Shown piece by piece: positions 24,949 through 40,800 of a stretch of 64,000 bases of DNA. Origin of the DNA: Lepidurus packardi (lineage: Eukaryota > Arthropoda > Branchiopoda > Notostraca > Triopsidae); the NCBI GenBank assembly GCA_023053545.1, contig JAKZAN010000002.1, forward strand, positions 8,800,790 to 8,864,789, in the 5' to 3' direction. The first letter of the stretch is position 1; the number at the start of each line of letters is the position of its first letter. The notes under the pieces were generated by a model. It saw nothing but the letters and a program-made list of their open reading frames with translations, searched no databases and had not been told where the DNA came from. Position numbers and translations under genes: made by a program.

Positions 24949-27900
24949 CCCCAATTGTAGACTTAAGAGTACAACTAAGAGTTTTTAACTTTTCTAACCT
25001 TTTGAGCTGTGCCGTATGTCACAACAAACGCAAAGAGCATAAACAGAAAGCAGCCTGTCAATTGCACAGAGGTGGTGAATTGAGGTCTTCCCCAGTGTGT
25101 GGCGCCACTTTATATTACGGAGAGCGCGAGAAGTACCACATGCGAGGTACTGTACATCAATGAAAGGGACAAATATACCCGTATGCTGTACTGGTTATCT
25201 GTAATCCTTATCGTTACCCCTTGGGAACGTATACTGCCTCTGCTTCCCGTTAATGACAAGACTCGTGAGATTCGGCCTGCTGATCTGGGAGGCTTATACA
25301 CACTTTATGGTTGAATACAAGATCTGCATAAAGCACTCTGTAATGCACTTTGATAACGCTATTTAAAAGATGGAAAGTAACATTCTTCGGGCATTAGATC
25401 ATAGTCCGAAGAGCATCAAGAGCCATCGCGCGATCCGTTTGGTGGTAACCTTCAGAACCACAACGCGACACAGCAACAACATTAAATAGTGGTCCTACAT
25501 AGAGCAAATGCGTTGCGAGTGTGGATTTAGTAGAATATTTGTTCCAAGCATTGACGCCTAATGCCAAACATATTGCCAACTTTCAAGCGAATTACAATCC
25601 GATTGCCATATCCATTGCTAAACTAATTACTCGAAATCGCGACCAAGACTGGCGCCAAAAGAAGGCCCACAGCACAGTGATTCGTCCGAAGCGGGACCTT
25701 TCCAACTTCACTGGCAGAAGATATCGAAAAGTACAGTACAGTATTAATCCACTATGAGTGAAAGAGTTCCCTTGGGACCAAAACCGTAGACATGTGATTT
25801 AACGGTTAATGATCGATACCATTATTATTTTGGATATCTTCTGGCAACGAAGCTAAGCAGTTACTCCCCTTTTTATACCTCCAAAATCTACGAGGCCATG
25901 AACCCGACAGACATCACTCTACATATTCTTGAATTAACCGTGACAAACATCCGCATGTCTTTCTCTCCCTTGGCAGTTTGTCTACATTGTTACAATATTA
26001 AGGCCACCGCTTACTGGAACCCCTTTCGGGCGCTACAGCATGGCAAAACGATTTAAAAATTCTCGTTCTCTATTTCATTCCAATAGAATCAAATTGTATA
26101 GTAACAGTAATGAATGGGATGTATTTGTCTATAGAAGTGGTTTCGTCTCTGTTAATACATATTTTTTTTCCATGGAGTTCCAAGTTATGTTATGCAAATG
26201 GTAAATAAATAATATGCACAAAAAAACGAACACAGTTCAATAGATTTTCTTATTAAGAAATAATTTAAAAAGACAACTTTTAAATATTTCTTTCTGCTCC
26301 TTTTAATTTCTTGTTTATGAAATTACATTGAGAAAGGGTATGACAAACCAGTGCTCTCTTCTGACAAAAGATATGATCCACTACTTGCGGTAAGCCGTGG
26401 CCTTAAAGACGTATACTCTTCCCCAGTAAACGTTGCATGGAGCTTATCGTAAATCATTGTAGAAATTCTTATTTTAGTCCGATTACTCTTAGTTTTATTA
26501 TACACTACGCCATATTACGACTTTCAGAATTTTTTACAGATTACGTTTCGCAACGGTTGAACTGGAACCCAATAGTATAAATTTTCTGCGTTGTTTCATA
26601 ATCGTTTACATACAGGCTCCTAGCGGCTATACTAAATCGATCATGCGAAACCACCCATGAAGCCTACAAAAGTATCAGTTTTTTACGATGGTAAATTTTA
26701 CGGTCAATTACGATATACTATTTGGATCTTGTCAAATGCCTAGTTCTACGATGGATGGTAGGATTATCGTGAACCCCTTTTCAATAAAGAGCTACCATGT
26801 CGTTGTCATGTCGATTAGTCTCTGTCCAATTAATCACATGCACTCTTTTTATTTTAGGAAACCTGAGTGGGGAGTTGACATAGCGCGTACAAGTTCCAGA
26901 CCTTGTTAGGCCGAACAGCACAATTAGTTTCACGGCACATAACTACGAAGATATTTATCGCATTATTTCTCTCTGAGTCTGCTTTACGAAAGACGGACCA
27001 AAAATTTCGGGAAGACTATTGTGGCTTTCGACTTTGGAGCTACATAATTTAGTAATAGTTTAGTGTTATTGGTCAAGGGTAGACTCGTATTGACCTTGAG
27101 GGCCTATTACTGAGAAGATACTTTCTTTGCCAGAAGCCAACGCTACATATAATCTTCGAAACCTATCATTGATCAAAGTAAAAAATCTCGGTTTGAACAC
27201 AATGCACCTCTGCTATGGACGGGAGGTTAGCAGCAACTGCGCCAATCATTAATTTGATTCTCAATTCTGCCTTGCTTGTTCTTGGGCCAAATGGGCTACG
27301 ATACTGTAGTTGCTTGGCAAAGGGTTTGTCATACTCTGTTTCTTATATCGTACACTCTTTTTTTTTTCTCGTGTATTTCGTTAGTGAAAAATTCCAATAC
27401 TAATTCAATTTGTATTTTCTGCGGATTCGGGACCTGTATCCAATTAACAAGGTTTGCACAAGGATTGTAATGTTTGTATTATAGTAAACATTAAATCATC
27501 AATATACAAACTTCGGTCATAATTGGAATTTTTAATAAGCACATAAAGAAGGCAATATAAAAGAAGTCGCTAGAGGCTCACACTTACACCCACGTCAAAG
27601 TAAGCCGAAGAAGCGAATGATGGAATGCCCATGGAATTGCATTCTGGATGCTGCCTCTATGGGAGACCACAGCAGTGGAATGGGAGGCAAGTTGGTATAT
27701 AGAATTGTAAATTGTCGGTCTTATACAGAATTGCGAGGCCGTTTTGGCATTTGCATGTTTGGAAGTTCCACTTGGACGATATAGCGGAGCCGCTGTATTT
27801 CGCGAACACTATACAACAATATATGAGCCGAGGTTTTTCTTTTCTAGCATCCTGTACTGGCTATACATGTTTTCCCTTTCGTCATTATAGAAAAAAAAAT

Positions 27901-28844
27901 ACATAAGAAAGAAGTTCGGTAATGGGCATGTCATCGCGAATACGCAGATATTCTTTCACAAACGCTGTACAAAAATGTTATATCACATTAACCTCGGCTT
28001 TTTTCAACTTTGCTACGGTGTCTTACAAGACACAAATGCACATACTTAAAGCTAATTTTTACAATCAAACAACTTAGGATATATAGGGTACCATTACAGC
28101 TTAACTAAGTTTTGAGGTTGGTAGAGTCCTTCCTCAGACAACTAGCTCATGCTTTTGCTTTATCTGATCGCACGGTTACACAGACGTCGCAAGAAAAAAT
28201 AAACTTAGCCAGCATACAAGGTGCATAACAGGAAAAGAAAAGATGTATGCTTAGATAGCGTTTGGTATCATGGTGAAATGGGCGAAAACTGAGCCTCCAA
28301 CCCGAACGCTTGCTATACCACCACCCCTCGTTACAACGATCATTACTTCCATCATGCATTGAAACTCATCTTTTTTAAAATAATTAAAACAACGGGGGTT
28401 GCGTAAGATTCCTGAACGGAATTCGGAAAGACAACGCAATATGCTTGAAAAACCTTCGTGTTAGTGATCATGCTTGGTAATGTATATTGAGACTGGCGAA
28501 TCATAGAAAACAATTTGCCGAAGTGCATTTGGCGCGAGACATGAAAGCTGGTCTAAAAAACTACAAGTATTTACAGGCTTTCGAAGGGCCTGAGAAATCA
28601 AACAAAAAGCTGCCTGGGCTTCGAGCATGCTAAAATTTTTGGCATGAATTGTTTTCGTTTTTTTATTATTATTTTGTTTCTATCCAAAATAAAGTGCAAT
28701 GAACTAAAGAGATATAGAAAAAATAGCAAGTTTCCATAAGTCAAGAATAATACCACGATGTCTTTGAGCATATAGGAGGGATGACTGACTCGAGTATAGT
28801 ATAAAAATGGCTTTTTGTCTCGTGTGAATAAATCCTCTTTTTCA
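24949..28844. other. Gene-poor intergenic region between SYF2 and the GPCR
   Basis: About 3.9 kb in which no protein family, tRNA or rRNA is recognised. Open frames near 25099-25314 and 25394-25757 exist on both strands but conflict with each other and lack splice context. The SYF2 promoter and GPCR 3' UTR must lie at the edges. Confidence 0.5.
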
Positions 28845-31800
28845 TCAGTGCTGCTGCTGTGCTTCACGATCGTCCAACAGCATTTTGAGCGGAACGTACT
28901 CACGATCCATGGAATCAGCACGGTGAGTGTGGCTGAGTCGAGCCTGGGAGTCTTCTGTGTTTCAAATCAACACATACACTCCGTCAAGTTTTTTCCTTTT
29001 TGTTTGGTCTTTTTATGCATGTGTCATTTTTATATTACAAATAAATACCTTCTCGTTTGAAAACGACAACAAAAAGTTAACGAGAGGTGGTTGTCTTTTG
29101 TTAGCAGCCCAATTAAACCACAGGGTGAGAGAAAAGGGTTTGTGAAAGAGGTCAGGGTGGAGGGGAAGCAAGGCTGCTGGGAGGCTTAATTATTAATTAA
29201 AAACTGACTACGCAGGATTTCTAACAAAGACTAGCTATTATGGGTTATTCTCAGCCGCAATAAGACGATGCAGTTTATGTTTCTTACAAAAAGGGAGGGG
29301 GTTGATAAACCGCAAAAACAGGGAAAAGACAGTTAATAAGGTAGTTAAGCCAAAAATGGTGGCAACCCAACAAAATAGTTTGGGAAAAAGAGGAAACCTA
29401 TAGGTACTTTTAAAGTACTTGGGCAAACAGACGCTCTTTGGCTTGGATAAGCGTAATAATAAGTTTACCTGCAAAAGGAAGCTCAGCGAAAGTGGAAGTT
29501 AGGGTAGGCTGTGTACCCGCATCAGAGCTGCGCGAAGAGGAGTGTCGACAGCAGTAAAAGCAGCAACAATAGCTCCATATAGGCTGCAAGAACGTGCGGC
29601 AACCTCGGCCATTCTGACCCCGGAGTACTACGTAAATGTAAGGATCCAGTACGAAGTTGAGTGCGATAAAGACGTCAGCCAAACGGAAAAACAACCTTTC
29701 TTGGTTCCTTGGTTCAGAAAGAGCCACCGGAATAGCCATCTAAAAGAAACGGGATATTACTAGATTGCATTGCAGTTTATGACGTACTCTTGTCCGTTCA
29801 TTCCTAAAACCTCTTTTTTTCGGCGTTTGACACAGGGAGAACCCAAACTCTTTTTACAATCTGTCTTACTCCGCCAGTCATTCCCAGTCTACTTACGGTG
29901 CGTGCTATGTGTGGGTGTGATGATATTGAGTGAAAAAAGAAAAAAAGAAGGAAAAGCAGGAACTCACCAGCTGTGGCAGCCAGCAAACGACGTAGAAAAT
30001 GCAGAGCACAGCCATAAGCCGCGCAAAAGAAATTTCTTCTTGCGAACACTGCGACACAGCCGACTCGCGACGATTACGAGGGTTAGGATTGCCTACTCCC
30101 ACTATTCCTCCCGTGCTAGTAAAAGAAAACGATACATGTTATAAGACAACTGTGAAGGGAAGTATTTTTTGTTGGAAGTAATATACATTATTATTGTAGG
30201 ACATGGGGTACTTTTTTTAGAGTAAAATACCTATTGCAAACTGCCATTACTGGATGTCCTCCTGTTGTGACCAAGCTACGGTGCTGACCATTGCTACGAT
30301 GATCGCCAGGGCCATAACTGTGTTGTCGCATGAGGTTTAAGGAAGTGCTGCTGTAATTGCAAGCTTGCATACAACTACAGGATTGCATCGCAAGCGCTAC
30401 CGCATTCGCCCCCGCTCCGCCATTAGGGAAAGTGTACCGATGACTATTACTTAGGTGGCTGCTGCCCGCTAGTACTGTGGTCGTCTTAGTGGCACTAGTG
30501 CTGGTTGTACCCACGACGGTTGCACCACAGCTGGTTGCTGTCCGGCCTACCACCAAGGTCTGGTGCGGGTCGCTAGTACAAGCCGTTGGCATAACTGCCT
30601 CACAATCGGACTTGCAGACGGGTTCCGCTTCCAAACGCGTGATTCGACTTCGCCCATCCTGCGAATGTATAGATGGCGCTGGTCGCAGCATTATTGACCG
30701 ACTGCTTATTCGTCTCGCTGCACTTCGCTTTCCCATTTGGCACAAGGCATGGATAACGCCCAGGTTGCAGCACACGATGCACACACACATAAGCATACCT
30801 AAAACGAGAATGCAAATATAAAAAATTGCCAGAAATCACAGTGAGAGGAGAAAGATAAGCGAATAAGGCAGATATTGATGACCAGACATTTCTGTGGGTT
30901 TAACTGCTTTTTCTGCTCGTTCAGCCGATTCACACACGACACTTGATGCGCAGTGTTTGCTGACCGAGCGATAACCTTAAGTGAGTACTGACAAATGTCA
31001 AACGCAATAGGCTTGCAACCAAGCTGGTGTCTTTGTCATAGAGAATGAGGGGAAGAAAAATTTCTTTCTAAGGAGGATTTAAAGACCTATAAATCAGAAT
31101 ATATATATCTTTGGTCCTTCATCACTCTTTGCTGGAATATTCAAATATGTAAAAAGGCAATAAAATGTCATGCAAGGGAAGGGACTCGTCTCGACTTTGT
31201 TCCGACTGGTATGCTATTCCGTATTCGTCATACAAAAGTTCACGTTTTTCGTCCCATACGGGAATAAAATAGAAATGGAAAGCCATGTAAAGAACACTGA
31301 TCGGTTATTTACTGACACGAGTGTTAGTAGTAACCGGGGCATAAAACGCAATAAACTTTGTTTCAAAACCGATTATTTTGTATAAAGATACGATCTTTTA
31401 TTTAGTTCTTATACAACCGTTTTTTGTTACCGGTATCGTATTTTTGAAGACCGTTTATTTTACTATTATATATAAGATATTATATCGATAATTTATAATT
31501 GTGCTAAGTTAAGATCAATATTTTGGAAACGTTTTGGAACAGAAAAGCTCAAATAAAGAAATAAACGTAAACGTTTATTGAACTAATTCTGTAACTTTCA
31601 TCACGCTCTCTTGAGCAGGATTGCCTTATTTTGTTCTTTGTATCTCTTTTTCTTTAGTGTACGGTATCGCTTTTGCTTTGGGCTCTGTAAAAAATCTTGT
31701 CTTGCGCCATCACAACAAAAGTAGCTTGATCAGCTTATAACGCACCCGGGAGAGAAACGGAATCTTGTTAAGGACTTTTAATATTTTGTGTTAAGCAATA

Positions 31801-34800
31801 GAACGAGAAAATGTTTTCTATCTAGGCAAAAAATATTCCATGAAAAAATCTTCATTTTGTACACGATTAATTGAGGTGAGGGGAGTATCAAACATGTGAT
31901 CGGCTAGGAACTCTCAGGGAAATCCTTATCGGGACAGGTTAATAGCCTTCCGGATCATCATTTAAGCTAAAAATTCACCTCTTGCGGCCTTAGTTAAAGG
32001 ATCGTTCCTCTCCGACGCCATATATTAGTATGCTATCCTATACGTTCGGCGCAAGCCGTCATACATTCAAAGTGAAGGTAAAATCAATTATGAAGAAAGT
32101 TTCGTAGAAGAACGGAGACATGGAGTTGATGCGAGCCTGACCTTTCCTGACCTCAAGAATACATTAAAGGTAAATACCTACCAAACCCAAACACGACATA
32201 CGAATAGGCTACTTGCGAAGCCGTGGTCCCGAACCGATATCGCGTGCATTTGGGTTTCTCGCTTTCGTAGTACAATCCAAAGCCCATGAACGGCATACAG
32301 GCTAAGATGGTTACCAACGTCCAAAGTGAAAATATGGCTCTCTGGATCCGGCGGTACGTTACATGCTAAAAGGGAAAGAGAGAAAAACAGAAAAGGAAAT
32401 ACGAATTATAAAACAATTAATTGAATCTCTTAACGCACGAGCCATCATTGCGTATGTCCAAATCCCACTAAAAAAAACTGGTAACTCGGGGTTTATCTTG
32501 TATCCTAACTTAATAAGAAGTCCAAGAAATTTTTCTTACATCAACAAAGATACAATCTTGCCTCGGGATTTTTCTCTTTTTTTCAGATACAGTGTGAATT
32601 ATTTTCTGAAGCATATCCACCAACCGTGCAACCAATTTGCTTTGTCCATGTTGCTTCCGGGTTGTTAGGCTTGCCAAAGTAATTTAGGAAGACAGAGTCG
32701 ACAGATATTTCGTGAAAAAATAGGTTTCCGAAGCACTGCGGGCTTTACATCGAAGCCTGGTGAACAAAAAACGAACTCCTGATTTTTAGGCACAACTGGC
32801 TCTTACCAGGGATTGTCCTCAGCGACTTCGGATCTTCCTTTTGGCGAGTCTCCCAAATCCCAATGCGTCTGGACAAAGCAGTAAGTCCGCCTCTTCCAAG
32901 AGAATATTTTACACCTCCTTATCTACGTCAATCTTTTTGTTACGTGTCCCCTTCGCAATCCATGGGAGGACCAATAGGCCTATTAACTTTTCCTTTTCTA
33001 GGTTAAGAAAAAAAACCAAGTTCTATTTTACGTCAGCGTAGATGGGAACAAAAGGCAAAATTCCGCAAAAACGTGTGGGCGTTTTCCTTACTACCAGAAT
33101 AAACTCACGCATGCCTCTAAGAACCTTAGTAAAAAAAATAGAGAGGCCATAGTATTAAAACTAGTCTGGAACATGAAATTAACCATTTTGACCTCGAGAA
33201 GTTCCAAGTGGGTCTTCTATTGATCATGGAGTTTAATTACTTTTAAATTCTGTTTGACATTTGGGTGCGTCAAGGAAGAGTAAACTCATTTTCCCTGCGA
33301 GATGAAAAATACATCCCACACATCGAATGCATTGGTATTGAGGAAGGATTCCGCTCTAGGGTGACGACGTCACAAGCTGGAAACGTGTTTGCTCAAAGAG
33401 GGTTAAATCTACAAACCTTTAAAGATTCAACCAAGCCTTTCACTCGCTAAGCGTTGTTTTATTACTATTTTTATAAGTAGATGACTGATCTTTGATTGTT
33501 GGGATGTGTGGCGTCTTCATCGACCCCCAAACTGGAAAGTAGCCTTGTATCATGGGCTTTACACGCTTGTGTTCCGAATCAATGAATCTTTTTTTTACTC
33601 CAAGAGTTTCTTTGTGCACTCTAAAATCCTTCCACCAACCGGTAGGATATTTTCCGCACTAAAGATCCATAGGCTACGTATTGTAATAGCCTCGTAAAAT
33701 TCATAAAGCCTAGAAGATGCCGTATTTTCCATTTCCATAAACCTAACCAAGTGTTACTTCCCAAAGGGTAGAAAAACACGACTACGAACACAGAAAAACG
33801 CACGGACTACGCTTCTCTGAAAGCATTCATGTTATGCACGAAATTCACTCATGCAGGTTGGAACTAGCTATACTCACAACAATTAAGTATGTACTTTTTA
33901 AAATAGTTTAAAATTGGATGGGTGATTGAAATTTGTGTGCGATAATCTAGTACCACTAAGTGAGTACAGATAACAAATACGAAGGTCCTCAAATATTTTC
34001 TGTGGGTAAAACAACAATTTTGGTAAGATTTGGTAAACATGGATTTTACCAATCATAATAATTGTAATAGTAAATGTAGACCGATGAGATTCCACGCATG
34101 TACGAAATTCATTTATTTAGTGATTCCAGAGTCGAAGACAGTGGGAAAACTGATTTACTTCACAAATTCGTGCGATCGTAACTGATTTGTCCAAATTAGA
34201 TAAATTTTGCCTGAGGACGGAGGAGGATAACAAGAGTTGCTTAATCAAAAGGAACAAAAAAATGGAATTCTAGACTCACTTTTTAAAAACAATAATCTAA
34301 AATTCACCAAAAAGTCCAAAGGCAAAAGAGCCTAAACTCTTTCTTGTGAGTATTTCGTAATTCGCTTCTTCCAGCTTATAATGGTAGTGCTCTATTTCAT
34401 CTCATTTCTTATGGAAACTTAATATGGGAGCTGGAAGAGCTTTCCCGTAGCAAATCTAAATCTCGAGGCGACGCCAATCTAACGAAGTATATATATATGA
34501 GGTTTATGTTAATTCTTTTCTTTTCACTTATCAAATCTTTCCCTAGACTGAATTTTGTTCGTCCGCCACGACAACAAACAAACAAGGATGCTCTTTTATT
34601 CTGTCAAAAAGATATTGGAAAACTGTCTATCCTCCCACTCAGCAGGGAACATGACGGTTTATAACGTTTGTGTGTCATTGTCACCCCTTATATTTCGCAG
34701 TACAGAACACAAATATTAACTTGGGATTTCCATTGTACAGCTGGAACAGTCAAACAAAATAAAAAAGGGTGGCCAATCCTCACTCCCAGCAGCTACTGCA

Positions 34801-37800
34801 TGCTGCTGCATTTCACAAAAGCCTCTTGCTTTGCAACGCCGATAGCAACTTATACGAATTCATTCCTGTGCTTCAGTCTTGATTTCTTTTTTTTTTTTCT
34901 TTTGCCCGAGCGCACTTATGGGGTTCTTGCGTTTGGCTTATTCTGTGCAGGTGTATAATGCAAATACTTAATACAGAATAAACAAATAAGAATACTTAAC
35001 ACAAAAAATAATTCAAAGTTATTTTTTTAAAATAAGTTTTTTCAACTGCAATGAAAATTGGAATGTAATTATGTAAATGTAATTTTGCCGGAATTCATTA
35101 CTGAAGTCTGTAATGAAATATTTAGAACTAGGATTTTCTAACAAAACTTCCAAGTATTTACGGTAAATTTACAATTGCTATTTTTTTTAAGTTAGAAGGA
35201 GTATAGTAATGAAAAGACGTAGTTAGGCATGCTCCACTACATTCCCGGAATTTGTAGGGCAAAGAATGTGAAACTATGCGAGTTCTTGCTTATAACTCTC
35301 CCATATCGTGCCTCCGTGCCAAAAATTGGAGAACAAAGTCTTTAGAACCGGAAAGATGTCGGGATGCTTAGTATGACTCATATAATTCCCCTTCTCTCAT
35401 CAAACTAAAACTTTGGTTGTCATTATTTGTTTCATAACCTCCAATATCCAAACTTTTGCCTGGCGTATTTCAGGATTAGATCTCTATCTCTCTCTCTCTA
35501 GAATCCAGCAGAAATGTTTACCATTATCAAGAATTGGACAACAGAGTCGAGAGGATGTACCATAAATGGAGTGGTTGGCGCGCGTATGGATTTCAGTCGT
35601 GCAGTTTGGTGCTAAGTCGAAATCCGTGTCGATTTTCGCTGTCTAACCTTTAACCCATTAAAGAGATAAAATGCTAGAGCTCGCCGTTCCATTCCAACAG
35701 TTCCTTTCTTGAAGCCGGAAGTCACAAGAACGACCCCTTATTCTTTTTCTTTCCTTTTCCTAACCGCTTTTTCTGTCCCTTGATAACACTATGTGATAAC
35801 AAATGCATAACACTCTGGGATAGGGAAAAAAGTAATGTTTTTGTGATACAAGTTTATTACCGTCTATCGGTGCAGTGTAGGATTGCTGTTAAGCTCCCAC
35901 ATTAGAGGGCTCATAAATTAGCTCAAACCTTGTTGTCTAAATAAAGATGACGGTAACGAGGTCATATCTGTCTCATCTCAAGAAGTCAAGAGTGGGCTCA
36001 AGGGGTACGTCTCAATAGCTGACCAAACCGTCTCTGCAAAGCTTTTGACGTATCAAGCTTACATAAGTTCGATGTAGAAAGCTTATGCATGCTGTGTTTT
36101 TTTTTTTTTTTGGAAGCGAATGTTGTGCACGTGTCCAACTTACGGAGTCCTTGAAAACTCGATCTTAAAAGAGTTGAAGGCTGAAGAGCCGTTATAGTTT
36201 TGCGTTTACACATATTATTCTCAAAGAAAAATTACCTTATAATATGACAACTAGCGTACAGTGAAGCGTATTGAATGTTTACGTTACAAATCAGTGGGAT
36301 TCACGCAGCACGGTCTAACCGCTTGATGGCTTTATTAGTGAGGCACTAAGCGCTATTTATCAACGGTAGTATACGCTTGAGAGCTACAGGAGTTGGTAAA
36401 GTGTCGTAAGTTTTCCTTTTTGAGTTTCGCAGTTTGTGTACATTAACGTACAGCACCAGGCGTGTGTAAAGCACTAAAAATAAATTTTCTCGGTCCTGCT
36501 ACTAAGTAATATAAATGACGACTTTAGAACCGTTACATGTACCCAGCTGGGTACGTGTAGAATGGGAAGACATGTCCCGTTTGTTATTGCTGTTGATGTA
36601 TAGCAATTGCTGCACGTGGAATGGACTCGCGGTTGTATAAACGCCAACTTATTACAAAGAAGTACTGCGGTGCAGTTTTCACCGACAGTAATTTGATTGC
36701 AAAAGGTTTCGTGGTACCTGGTATACTTCTATGCCAATAAAGAGGGTAAAGTTATTACGCTACAATATAAATGCAGAGCTCAGCAGAACATTTTGCTTCA
36801 GAAACTTGCAAAATGTAGAAATTAAACTTTGAAAACTGTAAAGAAACATATATATTGTATAAAAACTGTAAAGAAACATATATATCGTGTAATTACTGGC
36901 AAGTTTTACGGTGTACAGTATATTACTGGGCCAAGATTAAGATTTTTATGCTCGGGAATGGTTGCTCAATGTTCTATAAATTTACTCTTCCTGAGCTTTA
37001 CGATCATATCAGAAAACTTGCCATGATCCTTCGGCGTATTTCCCAGCTGAACAAAGGAATGTGCTATGAAACGTAAGTACGCCTATAAATACACACTTTC
37101 CTATCTTTTGCTGAACACTTGACCCTGAAGGTAAGCTGATGAAATACTGCCGTCTTCGCAACTTGAAATCCCTATTGTATGAATAGGAAAAAGTGCTGTT
37201 CGCGGTTCAATGTCTTTTAATTTTAGAATACATTTATACTTTTGTTTTATAAATTCCTAAATGGAACGCCATTTTGTATTATTTTATTCCAATTTTACGA
37301 GTTTCAATAAGGAATTCCTTCCATATTATGTTTCTATGTTGCAAATTTCAGACTTCATTCTAATTTGATCAATTATAGCCTAAAATTATATCGTCATAAA
37401 AAGTACCAGGTGCTGGAGTTTTTTGCTGTTATAAGATACATAGTTCGAAACCATAGCTCTAATTATGAGTTAAATCATGGATTGTAGTCCGTCTCGATTT
37501 TTATTCTAATTAGCCGAAGTTTCTCTCTGCGCTGCGCACTCACGTCTCACTTGTCTTAGTTATGAAACATCTCCAGACAAAATTTGCAACTCGAGATAAG
37601 AAAAACAAATCTATAAAAGGCTTTTTGAGTTGAAGGAACGGAAGAATAGGAGATCAATGTATAATGAGGCCTTTATATACCACACAAGCTCTCCTCAACC
37701 AACATTTTTATCCATTAATTCATTTATTACTGCTTTTTTAAGAAACCATGCGAATAACCTTCTCTTCTTTAAAGGGCTTGGATTTTTATGATTACTCCTT

Positions 37801-40800
37801 ACTTGGAACTGCAAAAGATTTAACACCGTATAAACAATCAGAACCTGTATAATGAAGAAAGGTAGGTTCACGCATATAATATACAAAGTTCCCAAGAAAA
37901 GCAAACATTTAAAATTAGATAAAATGCAATAAGGCAATACCAGAAAGCAATACAGCATCCGATAAAGAATATGGGACCCAAATATTCTTGGTAACAGAAT
38001 ATTAATTTCTTCCTGTCAAAGGTTGTCCAGCCTAACAAACGCCCCGAAACCCTGGTACATCCGATTATACGAAGAAAAATTCGCCTTTTCAACAGGCCTT
38101 TTACAGATTACATTCGCAATCCTCCCAGTGCAGTTCAAAAAAGGTAACGACGGCTTACAGAGCGCGGTCGAACCTTACGTCCGCCCCAAACTCCCTAGAG
38201 TACCCGAGAGAAAGGTCATCCCCGTTTTATGAATGTTTTGTTCTCTTCTCGAACCCTTTTCTAGTAGATTAGGAATGCCTACTTATGGGCAGGATGTGCA
38301 AATCTGTGAAACCATCCCTCCTATGTGCATTGTTACCCCAACACCCTCCTGAGACCGAGAAAGCCGGTCCAAAACCTTTACATCGTAACATACCCGTGTT
38401 ATTCTACTGTGTTAACCTGTATACTGTGGTTAGACCTTTAGACTGTGTAAAAACAGGGTAGGAACTGGGAACTTAAATGCGATCATTAGTGTAAAGACAC
38501 TAAAAGGCACCGTTTTCGTATTTCTCTCGCTTTTGCGTTTTTATGGGGGGGGGGGGGGGTGGAGGATCTTCCAGAGAAAGCTTTTCAACTCTACACGAAA
38601 AGCCCTGTACAACAAGATGTATAGCTAGCTCGCATGCTTTAAATTTAGTACATAATAGTTTCATCAATGGAAACCAAATACGAATTGAAACCGCTTCGGC
38701 GTTCATAATCATGTTCAAACTTAGTGAGGCACGCTAGAGTTATAGTTAAATGTTGATTGCTGAAGGTTCTGCAAATAATTCTCACTCATATCCGTAGTCA
38801 TTTCAACAGAACTGCACTTTACAAAACTTTACACAACTTTACAGAACAGAACTTTACAAAAGAAGAAAGCAAGAAATGTTAGCAGGGAACGAAATCCATA
38901 TTAAAAGTTGGTTTGCTTCATGACACTAACTTATTGATTATGATGGCAGTTACAAGTGCACAATCTGAATGGGCGAGAGCAGCAATGAATGATTCAAATT
39001 AAGACAACTTTATTTGGTAGTCAATGTAGTAAAGTTCCTAATCTGACATGCCACCAAATAGGCTAGAAAAGCTAGCCTTCTGGCATTGATAGAACGGCAT
39101 ACGCCCAGATGCAAAACGGGTTATTTCCGCTGGCAATCCCAACTTCATAAGTTATGTTAATGTAATAAATTCTGTATAAAATGATATTTTGTTCAATTCT
39201 TTTTTCTCGGGCGTGCGTCAATGCTGGAAATGAAAGCGAAACCAAGCCATAAGGAAAAGGAGAAGTTTGTATACATTACGCCGTTATTACTTCGCATTAA
39301 GAAAATAAAAGAAAAACGTTTTGTTGTAGAAGTTTGGCTTTATGTTTGGACCTAGTAAAGGACAATAGCTTGGAAACTTTAATCCAAGAAAGGGTTCAAC
39401 GAAAGCAGAGTACACGTAGCCTACTGTGTACGTCTGCGTCACGCACGAGGTCAATAGCGGTTCTGCGACTTCTAAAAGAACCAATGTAGCATATTCCAGA
39501 CAGCAATTAAAAATTGCTAAAAAAAATAGCTAATTACAGGATGTAATCATTTGAGGTTTTTTATGGTGTCGGGAAAGTTTTATACGTGTGGCACGTGACA
39601 CTGCTTGTTAAATTACGCTATACAATGAAAGCCCAGCTACGATGGGCTTCGTAGTACAGGTGTTGTATAAGGCGAGATGGATGATTGTCATTTGCGAGGC
39701 AATTACATTATAAAAGTTCGGATAACGCAACCAATGAGGCGATAACAGTTACCCCGACCGAAAAAAATATATTACAAGGATTCGCTTTCAACGTGTGGAA
39801 AATATAAGGATTCCCCTGGTGCCCCTAGGCGAGAAGTAAGTTTTCATTAGAGTTGCCGTCCATGCGCTTAATGAGAAAGGTTAGTTGTCCTTCGCAAGCT
39901 CCCACTGCCGGAAATTAAACCACGAAAAGCTAAGGTCGTCATTGGCCAGAATCGATGAGCATCGCATCACTTTTAAAGGACTCAACGACCCAATAAACGG
40001 TAGACAAACACTTCTAAGCATAATTCTACTTTCCGCAAGCATTGAATATGTTCTTATAAAGGGCAATAGCCACCAAAAATCACACCGTCAAATGTTGATG
40101 GATGTTTGTAGTCTATCACTCTAAAAATGATTAACTTTTTGTTCACACATTATTTGGATAATCCGTTTTGGAGTTTTTGATACGCACAGATTGTGGTTTT
40201 GAACACATGGGTGTCTTTGCGGCGCGATTACACTATTTACATCCCTGCACCAATGGTAAATAACGTTCTTGTGTACCATGGATGACACGTTTCTGACGTC
40301 AGAAAGTCACGTGATATTGTTGTTGAAATTTCTTCCTTTAATAGCTTAATTACTATACTTCGAGGACGACGGAAATAAAGACGTCACACCAAACTAATTT
40401 TTTCGCTCCATTTTCTTTAAAAATGAGCTTGGGCCTTTAACGGCAAAGGGCAAATATTTTACTTTGCATACTTTTCGCAGAGAAGAGGTAGCTTGAACGT
40501 GCTCCTTTTACATTGCACGGATGCATAAAAGATTACGACAGTAATCTGGCGTCAAATCTGGAAAAGTCTCTTGTGCCAATATAGGGATTTGGCAAAGCCT
40601 GTCTCACTCCGTGGGGAATATTTCTTGTTACTGCTTGTCAAACTCGCGTTTGTGTTTAAGGAGAGAGAGGCCCATTCGATTTTCATGCTCTGCGTTTAGC
40701 ACAGATATCGAAAAGACACGACGATCAGTTGCCCGTGTCTTTCTGGTCGTCTTTCAAGCTACATAAACGAAAGGTTATATGTGCCCTTATGCTTTTCTCG

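Noticed and set aside
25099..25757. Overlapping ORFs on both strands
   Set aside because: The frames conflict, one is broken by stops just upstream, and none resembles a known protein.
38545..38559. Run of 15 G
   Set aside because: Simple homopolymer; length may be an assembly artefact.
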